Part shown: one piece after another, positions 1 through 6,332 of the stretch
Layout of the letters: each line of letters begins with the position of its first letter
Position numbering within the stretch: the stretch's first letter is position 1
NCBI GenBank assembly: GCA_019307545.1
Contig: JAFDJI010000068.1
Span: 1-11,010, forward strand
Direction of reading: 5' to 3'
Origin: Deltaproteobacteria bacterium
GTDB lineage: Bacteria > Myxococcota_A > UBA796 > GCA-2862545
DNA length: 11,010 bases
Notes under the pieces: generated by a model
What the model was told of the DNA's origin: nothing
Databases searched by the model: none
Seen by the model: only the letters and a program-made list of their open reading frames with translations
Made by a program: the position numbers and the translations under genes

Positions 1-498
1 ACCTTCCTGTTCGAGAACCGGGAGTGGGTGAGGGTGAGCCCGGATGCGCCCGGGGTCCACGATCTCGATCTGTACGTCGATGGCGTCCTCGCCCGGACGG
101 TGTCCATCGAGGCTGTGGAGGCCTCCGCGGTGGATGACGTGCGGATCTTCGGCCGGGACGAGTCCGGGGCTCATCAGGATGACTGGCTGGTGCTGTTGGC
201 ACAGTCCTACGACGAGGACAATGAGCGGATCTACGGGGTGGAGTACTTCTGGGAGATCGACGGCGTGCTGCAGTTCGGAGAAGGGGACCTCTACCGGTAC
301 CAGTTCGATCGGCACCGCGAGTCCACGGTACTCGCGGAGTTCGACGGTCATGTCGCGGAGGTGACAGCGAATGTGGGCGAGGGCTACGTGGACTCGTCCA
401 ACAACATCGGCTGCAATGGGCTCGGCGGGCTACCGGGAGGCTTTGGCGCGCTCCTGCTGGTGCTGCCCGCGGTGGTCAGGCGCCGGCGGGTGTGCTGA
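1..498 (+). CDS. 3' part of a secreted/surface protein with a MYXO-CTERM-like C-terminal sorting tail
   Basis: The frame is open from base 1, so the true start lies upstream; 165 residues are visible. The visible body reads as a beta-rich, acidic extracellular region (stretches such as LDLYVDGVLAR and VEYFWEIDGVLQFGEGDLY); I do not recognise its family. The last 33 residues are diagnostic: SNNIGC, then Gly-rich residues, a hydrophobic segment (GALLLVLPAVV) and a terminal RRRRVC. Cys, transmembrane helix and Arg cluster at the extreme C-terminus is the plan of the MYXO-CTERM signal, known in Myxococcota for cleavage by myxosortase and surface anchoring. This tail has one Cys before the helix, not a Cys pair, so it is a variant. 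The next gene is convergent, 23 bp away. I am confident that it is a real gene with an exported product; the anchoring is inferred. Confidence 0.85.
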   Translation, partial: TFLFENREWVRVSPDAPGVHDLDLYVDGVLARTVSIEAVEASAVDDVRIFGRDESGAHQDDWLVLLAQSYDEDNERIYGVEYFWEIDGVLQFGEGDLYRYQFDRHRESTVLAEFDGHVAEVTANVGEGYVDSSNNIGCNGLGGLPGGFGALLLVLPAVVRRRRVC

Positions 499-509
499 AA
501 AGCACCGGC
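482..509. terminator. Hairpin at the convergent junction, possible bidirectional terminator
   Basis: The inner stem GTGCT (492-496) pairs with AGCAC (501-505) around a GAAA loop, and it includes the stop codon of the upstream gene. GCCG (482-485) and CGGC (506-509) can add an outer stem across an asymmetric internal loop. It sits exactly between two converging genes, where a shared terminator is expected. There is no T-tract on either side, so intrinsic termination is uncertain. Confidence 0.25.
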
Positions 510-521
510 CCAGCGGTCTGC

Positions 522-956
522 CTAGTCGATCGGCTTGTCCCTGCCAAAAGCGATGATTGGGTCCTCCTGGCTCTCACGGTCCTCGGAGAGGTCCATCGGT
601 TGGAGGGTCACCTCGATGACGTTCTTCCGCTTGCGCACGATGTAGCGGATGGTCTCGCTTATGTACCCGGGTGCGGTCACCTCGAACTCGATTTCCATGC
701 CGGGGTCGAACTTGAGCACGTCGCCGCCGGGAAGGTACAGCGCGTTGGTGGTCCAGGCGCCGGTTGCGTGGTTCACCCGGTGCCGCTCCCGTTCGCCCGG
801 GTGACGCACCACCGCGGTAATGATCGGCTCACCCCCGCCGTCCAGCACCTGGACCGTGAGGGGTATCGGCCCCTTCTTGGCATGGGCCGGCCCGGAAAGC
901 AGTACCGTGGTGGCGAGGAAGAGCGACCAGACGAGGAAAAGCTTCCGAAAGATCAT
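522..956 (-). CDS. Small exported protein with a carboxypeptidase-regulatory-like beta-sandwich domain
   Basis: 144 residues. The ATG at 956 was chosen because it follows a strong ribosome site (GGAGG, 5-nt spacer) and begins a clear signal peptide: MIFRK, a hydrophobic core, then a probable cleavage site after AHA (residue 26). The frame stays open upstream to about 1250, but that extension has no signal and runs under the divergent gene, so I reject it. The mature part (from KKGPIPLTVQVLDGGGEPI) looks like a single beta-sandwich of the carboxypeptidase regulatory-like type. It has a Pro/Gly-rich turn, a charged HPGERERHRVNHATG segment, FEVTAPGYISE, and a final strand NVIEVTLQPM. The tail is acidic. 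Such domains are usually structural or ligand-binding modules of envelope proteins. No catalytic motif is seen and the specific role is unknown. Confidence 0.8.
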   Translation of the reverse strand: MIFRKLFLVWSLFLATTVLLSGPAHAKKGPIPLTVQVLDGGGEPIITAVVRHPGERERHRVNHATGAWTTNALYLPGGDVLKFDPGMEIEFEVTAPGYISETIRYIVRKRKNVIEVTLQPMDLSEDRESQEDPIIAFGRDKPID

Positions 957-972
957 CGTTCCTCCGAGACCA

Positions 973-1002
973 GGGACATAGCCACAACGCGTGCTCCATA
1001 AT
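973..1002 (+). promoter_or_regulatory. Candidate sigma-70-type promoter for the amidohydrolase gene
   Basis: A -35-like GGGACA (973-978) lies 18 bp before a -10-like CATAAT (997-1002, five of six consensus bases), in the 128-bp divergent spacer. The predicted start near 1009 would give a leader of about 75 nt. The match is modest and rests on sequence alone. Confidence 0.25.
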
Positions 1003-1060
1003 CGGTTCGCCCCTGCCCTTCCAGAACACCCGGGACGCCGATCGGTTCCCCGGTTCGCCC
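1003..1060 (+). repeat. Direct repeats CGGTTCGCCC in the divergent promoter region
   Basis: CGGTTCGCCC occurs exactly at 1003-1012 and 1051-1060, with a close copy CGGTTCCCC at 1043-1051. The first copy abuts the candidate -10 box and would cover the transcription start, where a repressor would bind. Two more exact copies lie in the window, one inside a coding region (6524-6533) and one before the sigma-54 promoter (9234-9243). Operator function is speculative. Confidence 0.25.
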
Positions 1061-1084
1061 TGGGGCCCACCGGACGAGGAAGCC

Positions 1085-1900
1085 ATGATCGACGCCTGGA
1101 TCCAGCACCCCACGCCACGTTGGGGCGCCGAACCCATGTTCGACACCCTGAAGCGGTGGCTCGGGGTCGATGAGATCCCCGACATCCCGCTCGAAGTGAC
1201 CCTGGCAGCCCTCGAGGCCGCCGGGGTCGGACAGGCGCTGCTCTCGGCATGGTGGGGTCCGCCGGGTCCCCTGATCCACAACGACGAGGTGGCGGCCTGG
1301 GTTCGCCAGGCGCCGGATCGGCTGGTGGGCGTGGCCTCGGTGGACTTGCGCCGGCCGATGGACGGGGTCAGGGAGCTTCGCCGCGCGGTCGAGGAGTTGG
1401 GCATGCGCGCGCTGCGGGTGCTCCCGTGGTGGTGGGACCTTCCCCCGGACGATCGCCGCTACTATCCCCTGTACGCAGCCTGTATCGACCTCGGAATCCC
1501 GTTCTGCCTACAGGTCGGGCACACCGGGCCCCTGTGCCCGTCGGAGCCGGGACGCCCCATCCCCTACCTGGACCACGTCGCCCTGGAGTTCCCCGAGCTG
1601 GTCATCGTGGGCGGCCACATCGGGTTTCCCTGGACCAACGAGATGATCTCGCTCGCCACGAAGTACCCGAACGTCTACATCGACACCTCGGCGTACAAGC
1701 CAACGCGCTTCCCGCCGGAGCTGGTGCAATACCTCCGGGGCCGGGGCCGCCGCAAGGTCCTGTTCGCGAGCAACTTCCCCATGGTCCAGCCTGCGGAATG
1801 CGTCGCCCAGATGGACGTGCTCGGTCTCGACGAGGAGACCCGTCGGTTGTTCCTCCACGACAACGCAGCAAGGGTGTTCGGGCTGCCGTGCGCTGAATGA
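1085..1900 (+). CDS. Amidohydrolase_2-family (TIM-barrel) protein with substituted metal-ligand positions
   Basis: 271 residues, near the usual length for this family of metal-dependent decarboxylases and hydrolases (the ACMSD-like branch). The ATG follows GAGGA (1076-1080). Family features are visible: MIDAW at the N-terminal strand, QVGHTG (His146), a family-typical GGHIGFPW (His178), a LFASNFPM segment (residues 226-233), and the closing LHDNAARVFGL. Two things are odd. The N-terminal HxH metal motif reads AWIQH, so both His are lost from their usual places. The conserved Asp of the 'SD-[FY]-P' strand is Asn230. The two mid-barrel His remain. Substrate cannot be assigned; the protein may use a reduced metal site or be a non-catalytic homologue. 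No signal peptide, so cytoplasmic. It is transcribed away from the secreted-protein gene at 522-956. Confidence 0.88.
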   Translation: MIDAWIQHPTPRWGAEPMFDTLKRWLGVDEIPDIPLEVTLAALEAAGVGQALLSAWWGPPGPLIHNDEVAAWVRQAPDRLVGVASVDLRRPMDGVRELRRAVEELGMRALRVLPWWWDLPPDDRRYYPLYAACIDLGIPFCLQVGHTGPLCPSEPGRPIPYLDHVALEFPELVIVGGHIGFPWTNEMISLATKYPNVYIDTSAYKPTRFPPELVQYLRGRGRRKVLFASNFPMVQPAECVAQMDVLGLDEETRRLFLHDNAARVFGLPCAE

Positions 1901-1939
1901 TCAGTGGCGAAAGCCAATTATTTGCATCCCGCATGCGCG

Positions 1940-1964
1940 CCCGCCGCGTTTTTCCGGTGGCGGG
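1940..1964 (+). other. Inverted repeat between the amidohydrolase and lipoprotein genes
   Basis: CCCGCCGC (1940-1947) pairs with GTGGCGGG (1957-1964), with one G-T pair and a 9-nt T-rich loop. It lies 40 bp after one stop codon and 30 bp before the next start. No T-tract follows the stem, so it is a weak terminator candidate or an mRNA hairpin. Confidence 0.25.
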
Positions 1965-1993
1965 TCGGTGTTCTGACCTGTAGAACGCGCCGC

Positions 1994-2971
1994 ATGAAGC
2001 CGTGTGTCGCCGGAGCCTGCTCTCTCGTCCTCCTGCTCGCCCCAGGATGTCTGCTGGAGTCCGCTCTGGGCCGCTCGCACGCGGCCCCCGATGTGGAGTT
2101 GGTCTCTCCCCGGGACGGTGACGTGTTCCTCCGCGAAGGGGAGCCCATCGAGGTCCTGGGCATCGTGTTCGACGAGTTCGATGCCCCCGTCGACCTCCGC
2201 GTGTGGTGGGTGCTCGACGGTGACGATGCCCGGCCAGACGTGGTCGACGAAGCGGGCGAGGTTGCCGCGGCCCTCGATCCGGCCGCGCTCGCGGTCGGAG
2301 TGCACACCCTCACCCTCAACGCGCTCGACTCCGATGGAGAGACGGCGGCCATTACCGTCGAGTTCGGGGTGCAAGGGTCGGAAGACGACCCCGACGATCC
2401 CGACGGCCCCGACGACCCCGACGACCCCGACGACCCCGATCCCGCCAGTCCCCGAGCGCCGTTCCCCGGCGACCTGGTGGTGTCCGAGATGATGATCGAC
2501 CCTACTTCCGTGCCCGACGAGCTTGGGGAGTGGGTGGAGGTGTACAACACCTCGTCGGATCCCATCGAGTTGGACGGTTTGGTGCTGCGCGACGACGACC
2601 TGGACCTGTACGAGATCTCCGGTTCGGTCGTGGTGCCACCGGGGCAGTACGCGGTGGTGTGCGCGGATTCGAGCCCGGTCTGGAACGGGATGGTGCCCTG
2701 TGACGGGGAGTTCCTGTGGGACTGGAGGGGTGGGGGCTTTGCGATGGCCAACATCGGTGACGAGGTGGTCCTCGCGCTCCCGAACGGGATCGAGGTCGAC
2801 CGTGTCGTCTACGACGAGGGCTGGGTCGAGCCGGGCGTGGCCATCGGTCTCGACCCCAATCACCTGGACGTCCACGACAACGATCGGCCGTGGAACTGGT
2901 GTCTGCAGACCTCGACGGGTAGCTCCGGCGGAGAGCCCGGCACCCCCGGGACGCAGAACGACCCCTGCTGA
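1994..2971 (+). CDS. Lipoprotein with Ig-like region, Asp-Pro linker and C-terminal lamin-tail domain
   Basis: 325 residues. The ATG at 1994 was preferred over an in-frame upstream start at 1904 because it places a lipoprotein signal (MKPCVAGACSLVLLLAPGC, Cys19 as lipid site) at the N-terminus; no clear ribosome site is seen. Residues 33-127 resemble an Ig/PKD-like sandwich (VELVSPRDGDVFLREGEPI). Residues 130-150 form an Asp-Pro linker. Residues 158-323 match the bacterial lamin-tail domain plan: GDLVVSEMM, GEWVEVYNTS, VVPPGQYAVVC, NIGDEVVLALPNG, a DNDRPWNWC motif and the closing GGEPGTPGTQN. Such lipoproteins are abundant in Myxococcota and are thought to be envelope or surface proteins; function is unknown. 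Four Cys in the domain (223, 236, 303, 325) could form disulfides. The histidine kinase gene converges 18 bp downstream. Confidence 0.88.
   Translation: MKPCVAGACSLVLLLAPGCLLESALGRSHAAPDVELVSPRDGDVFLREGEPIEVLGIVFDEFDAPVDLRVWWVLDGDDARPDVVDEAGEVAAALDPAALAVGVHTLTLNALDSDGETAAITVEFGVQGSEDDPDDPDGPDDPDDPDDPDPASPRAPFPGDLVVSEMMIDPTSVPDELGEWVEVYNTSSDPIELDGLVLRDDDLDLYEISGSVVVPPGQYAVVCADSSPVWNGMVPCDGEFLWDWRGGGFAMANIGDEVVLALPNGIEVDRVVYDEGWVEPGVAIGLDPNHLDVHDNDRPWNWCLQTSTGSSGGEPGTPGTQNDPC
2384..2443 (+). repeat. In-frame 9-bp tandem repeat encoding an Asp-Asp-Pro linker
   Basis: Six units of GACGACCCC or single-base variants run from 2384 to 2437, followed by a partial unit GATCCC. The last three full units are identical. 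They encode DDP repeats joining the Ig-like and lamin-tail parts. The array can expand or contract in 9-bp steps without breaking the frame. Confidence 0.85.
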
Positions 2972-2989
2972 CCACACTGGGGGTGGGTC

Positions 2990-4042
2990 TCACCGGGGTA
3001 GCAGTACCCTGAACTCGACCCACCCCTCGATGTTCTCTGCCTCGATGATTCCACCGTGGTCGGACACGATTCGCCAGGCGTTCGCCAGGCCCAGGCCCGT
3101 ACCCTCCTCGCGCGTGGAGACGAAGGGGTCGAACAGGAGGGTGCGGATCTCGGCTGGGATCGGCGGGCCATCGTTGCGGACCGTCATGACGCCCCAGTCG
3201 CCATCGTACCGGGTCGTGGTACCGGTTTCGAGGCACACCACCCCACCCCGTTCGACGGCCTGGAGCGCATTGATGGCAATCGCCAGGACCACCTGGACGA
3301 GCTGATCGAAGTCCGCCTCCACCGTGACGGCCTCCTGGTTGCGCACCAGCAGGTCAGTCTCCTGCTGGGATGCCTGGGCCTGGAGCAGCTCATCGATCCT
3401 GTCCAGAACGTCCCCCAACTGTACGGGTCGAACGTCGGGTAGGCGCTGTCGCGCGAAATCCAGGAAACGGCTCAGGACGCTGGATAGGCGGTCGATCTCG
3501 GCGAGGTGGGCCGTCGCCAGCTTGCGCTCCGCCGCCTCCTCCGGAACGAAGTCGAGCAGGATCTCGGCGGTGCCCTTCATGGCGTGGAGCGGGTTTCGGA
3601 TCTCGTGTGCGAGACCCGCGGTGAGCTGGCCGAGTGCCTCCAAGCGGGCGGCACGCTGGAGCTGGGCGTCCTTTCGTCGCACCTGGGCGTTGTAGCGTTG
3701 CAGCCGCTCCGAAAACGCGCCCGTCACCGCCCCGAGAACCACGTAGAATCCCATCTCCAGGGCCTTTTGGGACGTCGAGGCGGGATCGTGGTGCTGTTCG
3801 AGCAAGAACGCGTGCGGCGTGTAGGCGAGTAGCGTCACCCCCGCGACCAGGAGCCCTGGCAGGAGGCCGGCGCGTAGACCCGCGAACACGATGGGCAGGT
3901 AGAACAGGCGCCGCGCCACGTCGTGGACCCACTGCGCGTCGTGCGGCGCGGTGTAGTGAAGCGCGGTGATCGCGATCAGGGGTCCCCACACCAGGGCGAG
4001 GCTCCCCGGGTCCAACAGTGGATGCCGTGTCCGTCGAGCCAT
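2990..4042 (-). CDS. Membrane sensor histidine kinase, NtrB/ZraS-like transmitter
   Basis: 350 residues; ATG at 4042 with AGGA about 11 nt upstream. The N-terminal 110 residues hold about four hydrophobic segments (roughly 14-30, 44-59, 60-78, 96-110) with short loops, so sensing is probably within the membrane. A short charged helix (111-135) leads to the H-box, LGQLTAGLAHEIRNPL, with His146 as phospho-acceptor. The ATPase part has an N-box (AIAINALQAV, Asn258), G1 (VRNDGPPIP, residues 288-296), an F-box (LFDPFVST) and G2 (GTGLGLA, 314-320). G1 reads N-D-G-P-P where D-N-G-P-G is usual. The H-box and G2 style is that of kinases that pair with NtrC-type activators. No partner is adjacent: the downstream neighbour is convergent and the upstream one divergent. 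The only receiver in the window is at 8700-9107. All catalytic boxes are intact. Confidence 0.92.
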   Translation of the reverse strand: MARRTRHPLLDPGSLALVWGPLIAITALHYTAPHDAQWVHDVARRLFYLPIVFAGLRAGLLPGLLVAGVTLLAYTPHAFLLEQHHDPASTSQKALEMGFYVVLGAVTGAFSERLQRYNAQVRRKDAQLQRAARLEALGQLTAGLAHEIRNPLHAMKGTAEILLDFVPEEAAERKLATAHLAEIDRLSSVLSRFLDFARQRLPDVRPVQLGDVLDRIDELLQAQASQQETDLLVRNQEAVTVEADFDQLVQVVLAIAINALQAVERGGVVCLETGTTTRYDGDWGVMTVRNDGPPIPAEIRTLLFDPFVSTREEGTGLGLANAWRIVSDHGGIIEAENIEGWVEFRVLLPR

Positions 4043-4078
4043 CGCGCTGCCGTTCCTATGGCGGCTACGCTAAGGGAT

Positions 4079-4092
4079 CGCCGCGTACGGCG
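4079..4092. other. Short inverted repeat in the kinase/lipoprotein divergent spacer
   Basis: CGCCG (4079-4083) and CGGCG (4088-4092) flank CGTA. The centre is about 58 bp before the predicted sigma-54 start of the lipoprotein gene and about 40 bp before the kinase start codon. A binding site is possible, but a 5-bp GC-only arm is weak evidence. Confidence 0.15.
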
Positions 4093-4116
4093 CAACGACA
4101 GGGCACTGGAGCCTGG

Positions 4117-4136
4117 TTGGCCCGGCGCTTGCAAAT
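4117..4136 (+). promoter_or_regulatory. Sigma-54 (-24/-12) promoter for the lipoprotein gene at 4169
   Basis: TTGGCCCGGCGCTTGCAAAT fits the consensus YTGGCACGrNNNTTGCWNNW at every defined position except the A of TGGCAC, which is C here. The GG (4119-4120) and GC (4131-4132) have the required 10-bp separation. The predicted start near 4144 gives a 25-nt leader with the GGGAGG ribosome site at 4158-4163. It lies in the 126-bp spacer shared with the divergent histidine kinase. Transcription would need RpoN and an NtrC-type activator. Confidence 0.6.
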
Positions 4137-4168
4137 TCAGGGCGTGGCACGGGTGCTGGGAGGCATCC

Positions 4169-4828
4169 ATGACTGGTACACGCTTTGCCCTGCTGACGTT
4201 CCCCCTGCTGTTCGGGGCGTGTGTGGATCTCCTGGGGGAGGGCGACACCGCGAACCGCTGTGACGAGGATGTCGCGCTCTACCAGTTGGACGAGCGCTCA
4301 CCGCTCGGGTTCACTGCGGAAGACGTGCTCGAAAATGCACTGGGGACACGCTGGGAAGCGGCGTCCTGGGTAACCGGGGACGGAATCACCGAGATCACCT
4401 TCACGCTGGCCTGGGATGGTGGGCCAGTGCTCTTCCACGATCTGGAAGATCTCGGCGGTGAGTCCTACCCGACTGCGGCGTCCCTATGTGAGGACTGGCT
4501 CGAGGTGGTGGTCGACCTGACCTTTGCCACCGACGATGGCTCCTTCGACGAGAGTGCCACCGTGTCCCTGGTGGCCTCCGACCCGGAGTCCCCCTTCGTC
4601 GACTTCGCCCTCGACCCCAGTGCCTTGAGCGGCAGATACGAAGTGGTGGAGCTCGAAGCAGACCAGTGGGATGTGGTCCACCTGATGGTCTACAACTCCT
4701 TCCGCGGTGGAAGCATCTCGGGTGATATCAGGCTGTTGGCCGAGCGGACGGAGGCGGAAGATGGCGCGGAGAGCGTTAGCGACGCGGCCATCGAGGACGT
4801 CCTGGTCTGGCCCGCGGCGGCCTACTGA
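4169..4828 (+). CDS. Small acidic lipoprotein, unknown function
   Basis: 219 residues. The ATG at 4169 follows GGGAGG (4158-4163) with a 5-nt spacer and starts a lipoprotein signal (MTGTRFALLTFPLLFGAC, lipid Cys18). The frame is open upstream but without a signal there. The mature protein is strongly acidic and beta-rich, with alternating patterns such as ITEITFTLAWDG and LEVVVDLTFATDD. It has two further Cys (31 and 107) that could pair. I recognise no family. The layout suggests a periplasmic or surface lipoprotein of one sandwich domain. Expression is probably sigma-54 dependent, from the promoter at 4117-4136, and the divergent neighbour is an NtrB-like kinase. Its stop codon overlaps the end of the convergent TPR gene. 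Confidence 0.82.
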   Translation: MTGTRFALLTFPLLFGACVDLLGEGDTANRCDEDVALYQLDERSPLGFTAEDVLENALGTRWEAASWVTGDGITEITFTLAWDGGPVLFHDLEDLGGESYPTAASLCEDWLEVVVDLTFATDDGSFDESATVSLVASDPESPFVDFALDPSALSGRYEVVELEADQWDVVHLMVYNSFRGGSISGDIRLLAERTEAEDGAESVSDAAIEDVLVWPAAAY

Positions 4829-6264
4829 ACCGGGTCTCCCGCCGCCAGCTGCGCGGCGACCTGGAGGAGCGCGTGCTCGACCTCCTCGTCGCGGATGGAG
4901 CGCATCTCCTTCGCGCGCTGGAGGTCCTTGTACGCCCGGTCGTACTCCATGGTGTTCGCGAAGTGGAGGCCTCGCGCCTTGAGGGCGTCGTAGGCTCCAG
5001 GGCCAGCGGAGCCGGTCCTGAGGGCGAGGGTGACCGCCTTGTCGAAGTCCGCCCGTGCCTCCTCGGTTGGGATGTCCGGGTGGTTTCTCTTCGCCTTTCC
5101 GCGGAGCAGCATCGCATCGACCGACGCCTCGCCTGTCTTCTCCAGGACATCGACATCCTTGATGACAAGGTCCCAGCGCTCTCGCTCGTAGGCTGCACGA
5201 GCGCGGCGCCATCGGGATTCGCGGTCACCGGGTTCGAGCTTCAGAACCTGGCTCAAGGTCGAGATGGCTCTGGCGTAGCGGCCCAACTCGAAGTTCGCAT
5301 AGCCGATGGTGCGGTAGCAGAGCGTTGAAACCTCGATCTCCAGGGACTCTTCGCACTCCCGGATCGCTTCCTTGAGGACGCGTTCACGCTCCAGGGGGGT
5401 CGCCGCCCCGCGGGTCCCCGCGAAGGTCTGGTCCAGCACGAGGAGGGCGCGGGCCGAGGCGCTGTACGCCAGCGCCCGCGCGTGAGGGATCGGGTCGCCC
5501 CGGTGCACGGTGGCCGCCTTTCGAGCGGCTTCCATGGCCGGCTGCACCCGCCCCGCGTCATACAGCTGGGCGGCGATGTCCAGGTAGGGATCCTCGGTTT
5601 CGCCCACCGACCGGAGATAGTCTCGGGCTTCGGTGTCCCCGGACCGGGCCCGCATCTTGATGACGTGGAGTGCACGCGGCTCGTTGGCGGCGTGGGAGAC
5701 CCCCTTGCCGTAGGCGTCGTGGGCCTCGTAGGGGCGATCCTGGGCGAGGCGGACGTCTCCGAGCTGTTTCCACGCGTGCGCGTCGTCGGGGTTGCCGGTC
5801 AGGTAGGTCTCGAGGTCTTCCCCGGCGCCATCGGGATCGCTGGCCTCCAGGCGGTCCCGGGCACGGAGCAGGTGGACTTCGATCGCCTCGGGTCGCAGGG
5901 TGAGGAGGTGGTCGCAAGCGATGATGCGGCTCTCCGGGGTGGTGTCGTGCTCGCCCAGCAACCGCCAGGCGTCCTGGGCATCCGGGTCGATCTCCACTGC
6001 GTGGTAGAGGTCTTCCAACGCGTCGGCGGTGGCCCCGGACTGAAGGCGTGCCTTGCCACGCCAGAGCCAGGCGTCTGCCCGTTCGGGGTCCTTTTCGATG
6101 GCGCGGGAGAACTCCTTTGCTGCCAGGGGCACGTTGCCCCCGGAGAGTGCGGAGCGCCCCCGTTCCAGGTTGGCGTCCGGGCCCGAACAGCCCAGCAGCA
6201 CCACGAGGAGCACGTAGGTCGAACAGCAAATTCGGGCTCGAGGTCGGCAGCGACCCGGGGTCAC
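4822..6264 (-). CDS. TPR-repeat lipoprotein
   Basis: 480 residues. The GTG at 6264 is supported by GGGAGG (6271-6276) with a 6-nt spacer and by the lipoprotein signal that follows (Arg-rich start, STYVLLVVLLGC, lipid Cys26). From residue 30 to the end the protein is helical with TPR-like repeats. Clear ones are at about 44-94 (two repeats, e.g. AAKEFSRAIEKDPERADAW and ALEDLYHAVEIDPDAQDAW), 160-195, and 314-347 (ARAISTLSQVLKLEPGD); degenerate ones continue to about 455. TPR arrays are protein-binding scaffolds. In envelope lipoproteins they often serve secretion, motility or assembly complexes, but nothing here indicates which. It lies 68 bp after the acidic-protein gene on the same strand, so the two probably form an operon. 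Its last 7 bp overlap the convergent lipoprotein gene. Confidence 0.88.
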   Translation of the reverse strand: MTPGRCRPRARICCSTYVLLVVLLGCSGPDANLERGRSALSGGNVPLAAKEFSRAIEKDPERADAWLWRGKARLQSGATADALEDLYHAVEIDPDAQDAWRLLGEHDTTPESRIIACDHLLTLRPEAIEVHLLRARDRLEASDPDGAGEDLETYLTGNPDDAHAWKQLGDVRLAQDRPYEAHDAYGKGVSHAANEPRALHVIKMRARSGDTEARDYLRSVGETEDPYLDIAAQLYDAGRVQPAMEAARKAATVHRGDPIPHARALAYSASARALLVLDQTFAGTRGAATPLERERVLKEAIRECEESLEIEVSTLCYRTIGYANFELGRYARAISTLSQVLKLEPGDRESRWRRARAAYERERWDLVIKDVDVLEKTGEASVDAMLLRGKAKRNHPDIPTEEARADFDKAVTLALRTGSAGPGAYDALKARGLHFANTMEYDRAYKDLQRAKEMRSIRDEEVEHALLQVAAQLAAGDPVQ

Positions 6265-6332
6265 TCCAGTCCTCCCTGGTCGGACCAGACCTCTTCAGCG
6301 TACATGACCCGGCTCCCCGTTGGCGTTGTGGA

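Noticed and set aside
982..998. Sigma-54-like TGGAGCACGCGTTGTGG on the minus strand before the small secreted-protein gene
   Set aside because: Spacing is correct, but the invariant GC of the -12 box is GT and the -24 box is a poor match; too weak to call.
522..1250. Longer version of the small secreted protein starting at 1250
   Set aside because: The extra 98 residues are Arg/Pro/Gly-rich, run opposite the amidohydrolase gene, and bury the signal peptide and good ribosome site that belong to the ATG at 956.
1905..1926. TGGC and TTTGCA before the lamin-tail lipoprotein as a sigma-54 promoter
   Set aside because: The two elements are 18 bp apart instead of 12.
2384..2443. Short tandem repeats as a possible CRISPR or non-coding repeat
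   Set aside because: The units are contiguous, 9 bp and in frame; they simply encode an Asp-Asp-Pro linker.
4145..4160. TGGCACGGGTGCTGGG as another sigma-54 promoter
   Set aside because: It has the -24 half, but the bases at the -12 position are GG, not GC, and it overlaps the ribosome site of the lipoprotein gene.
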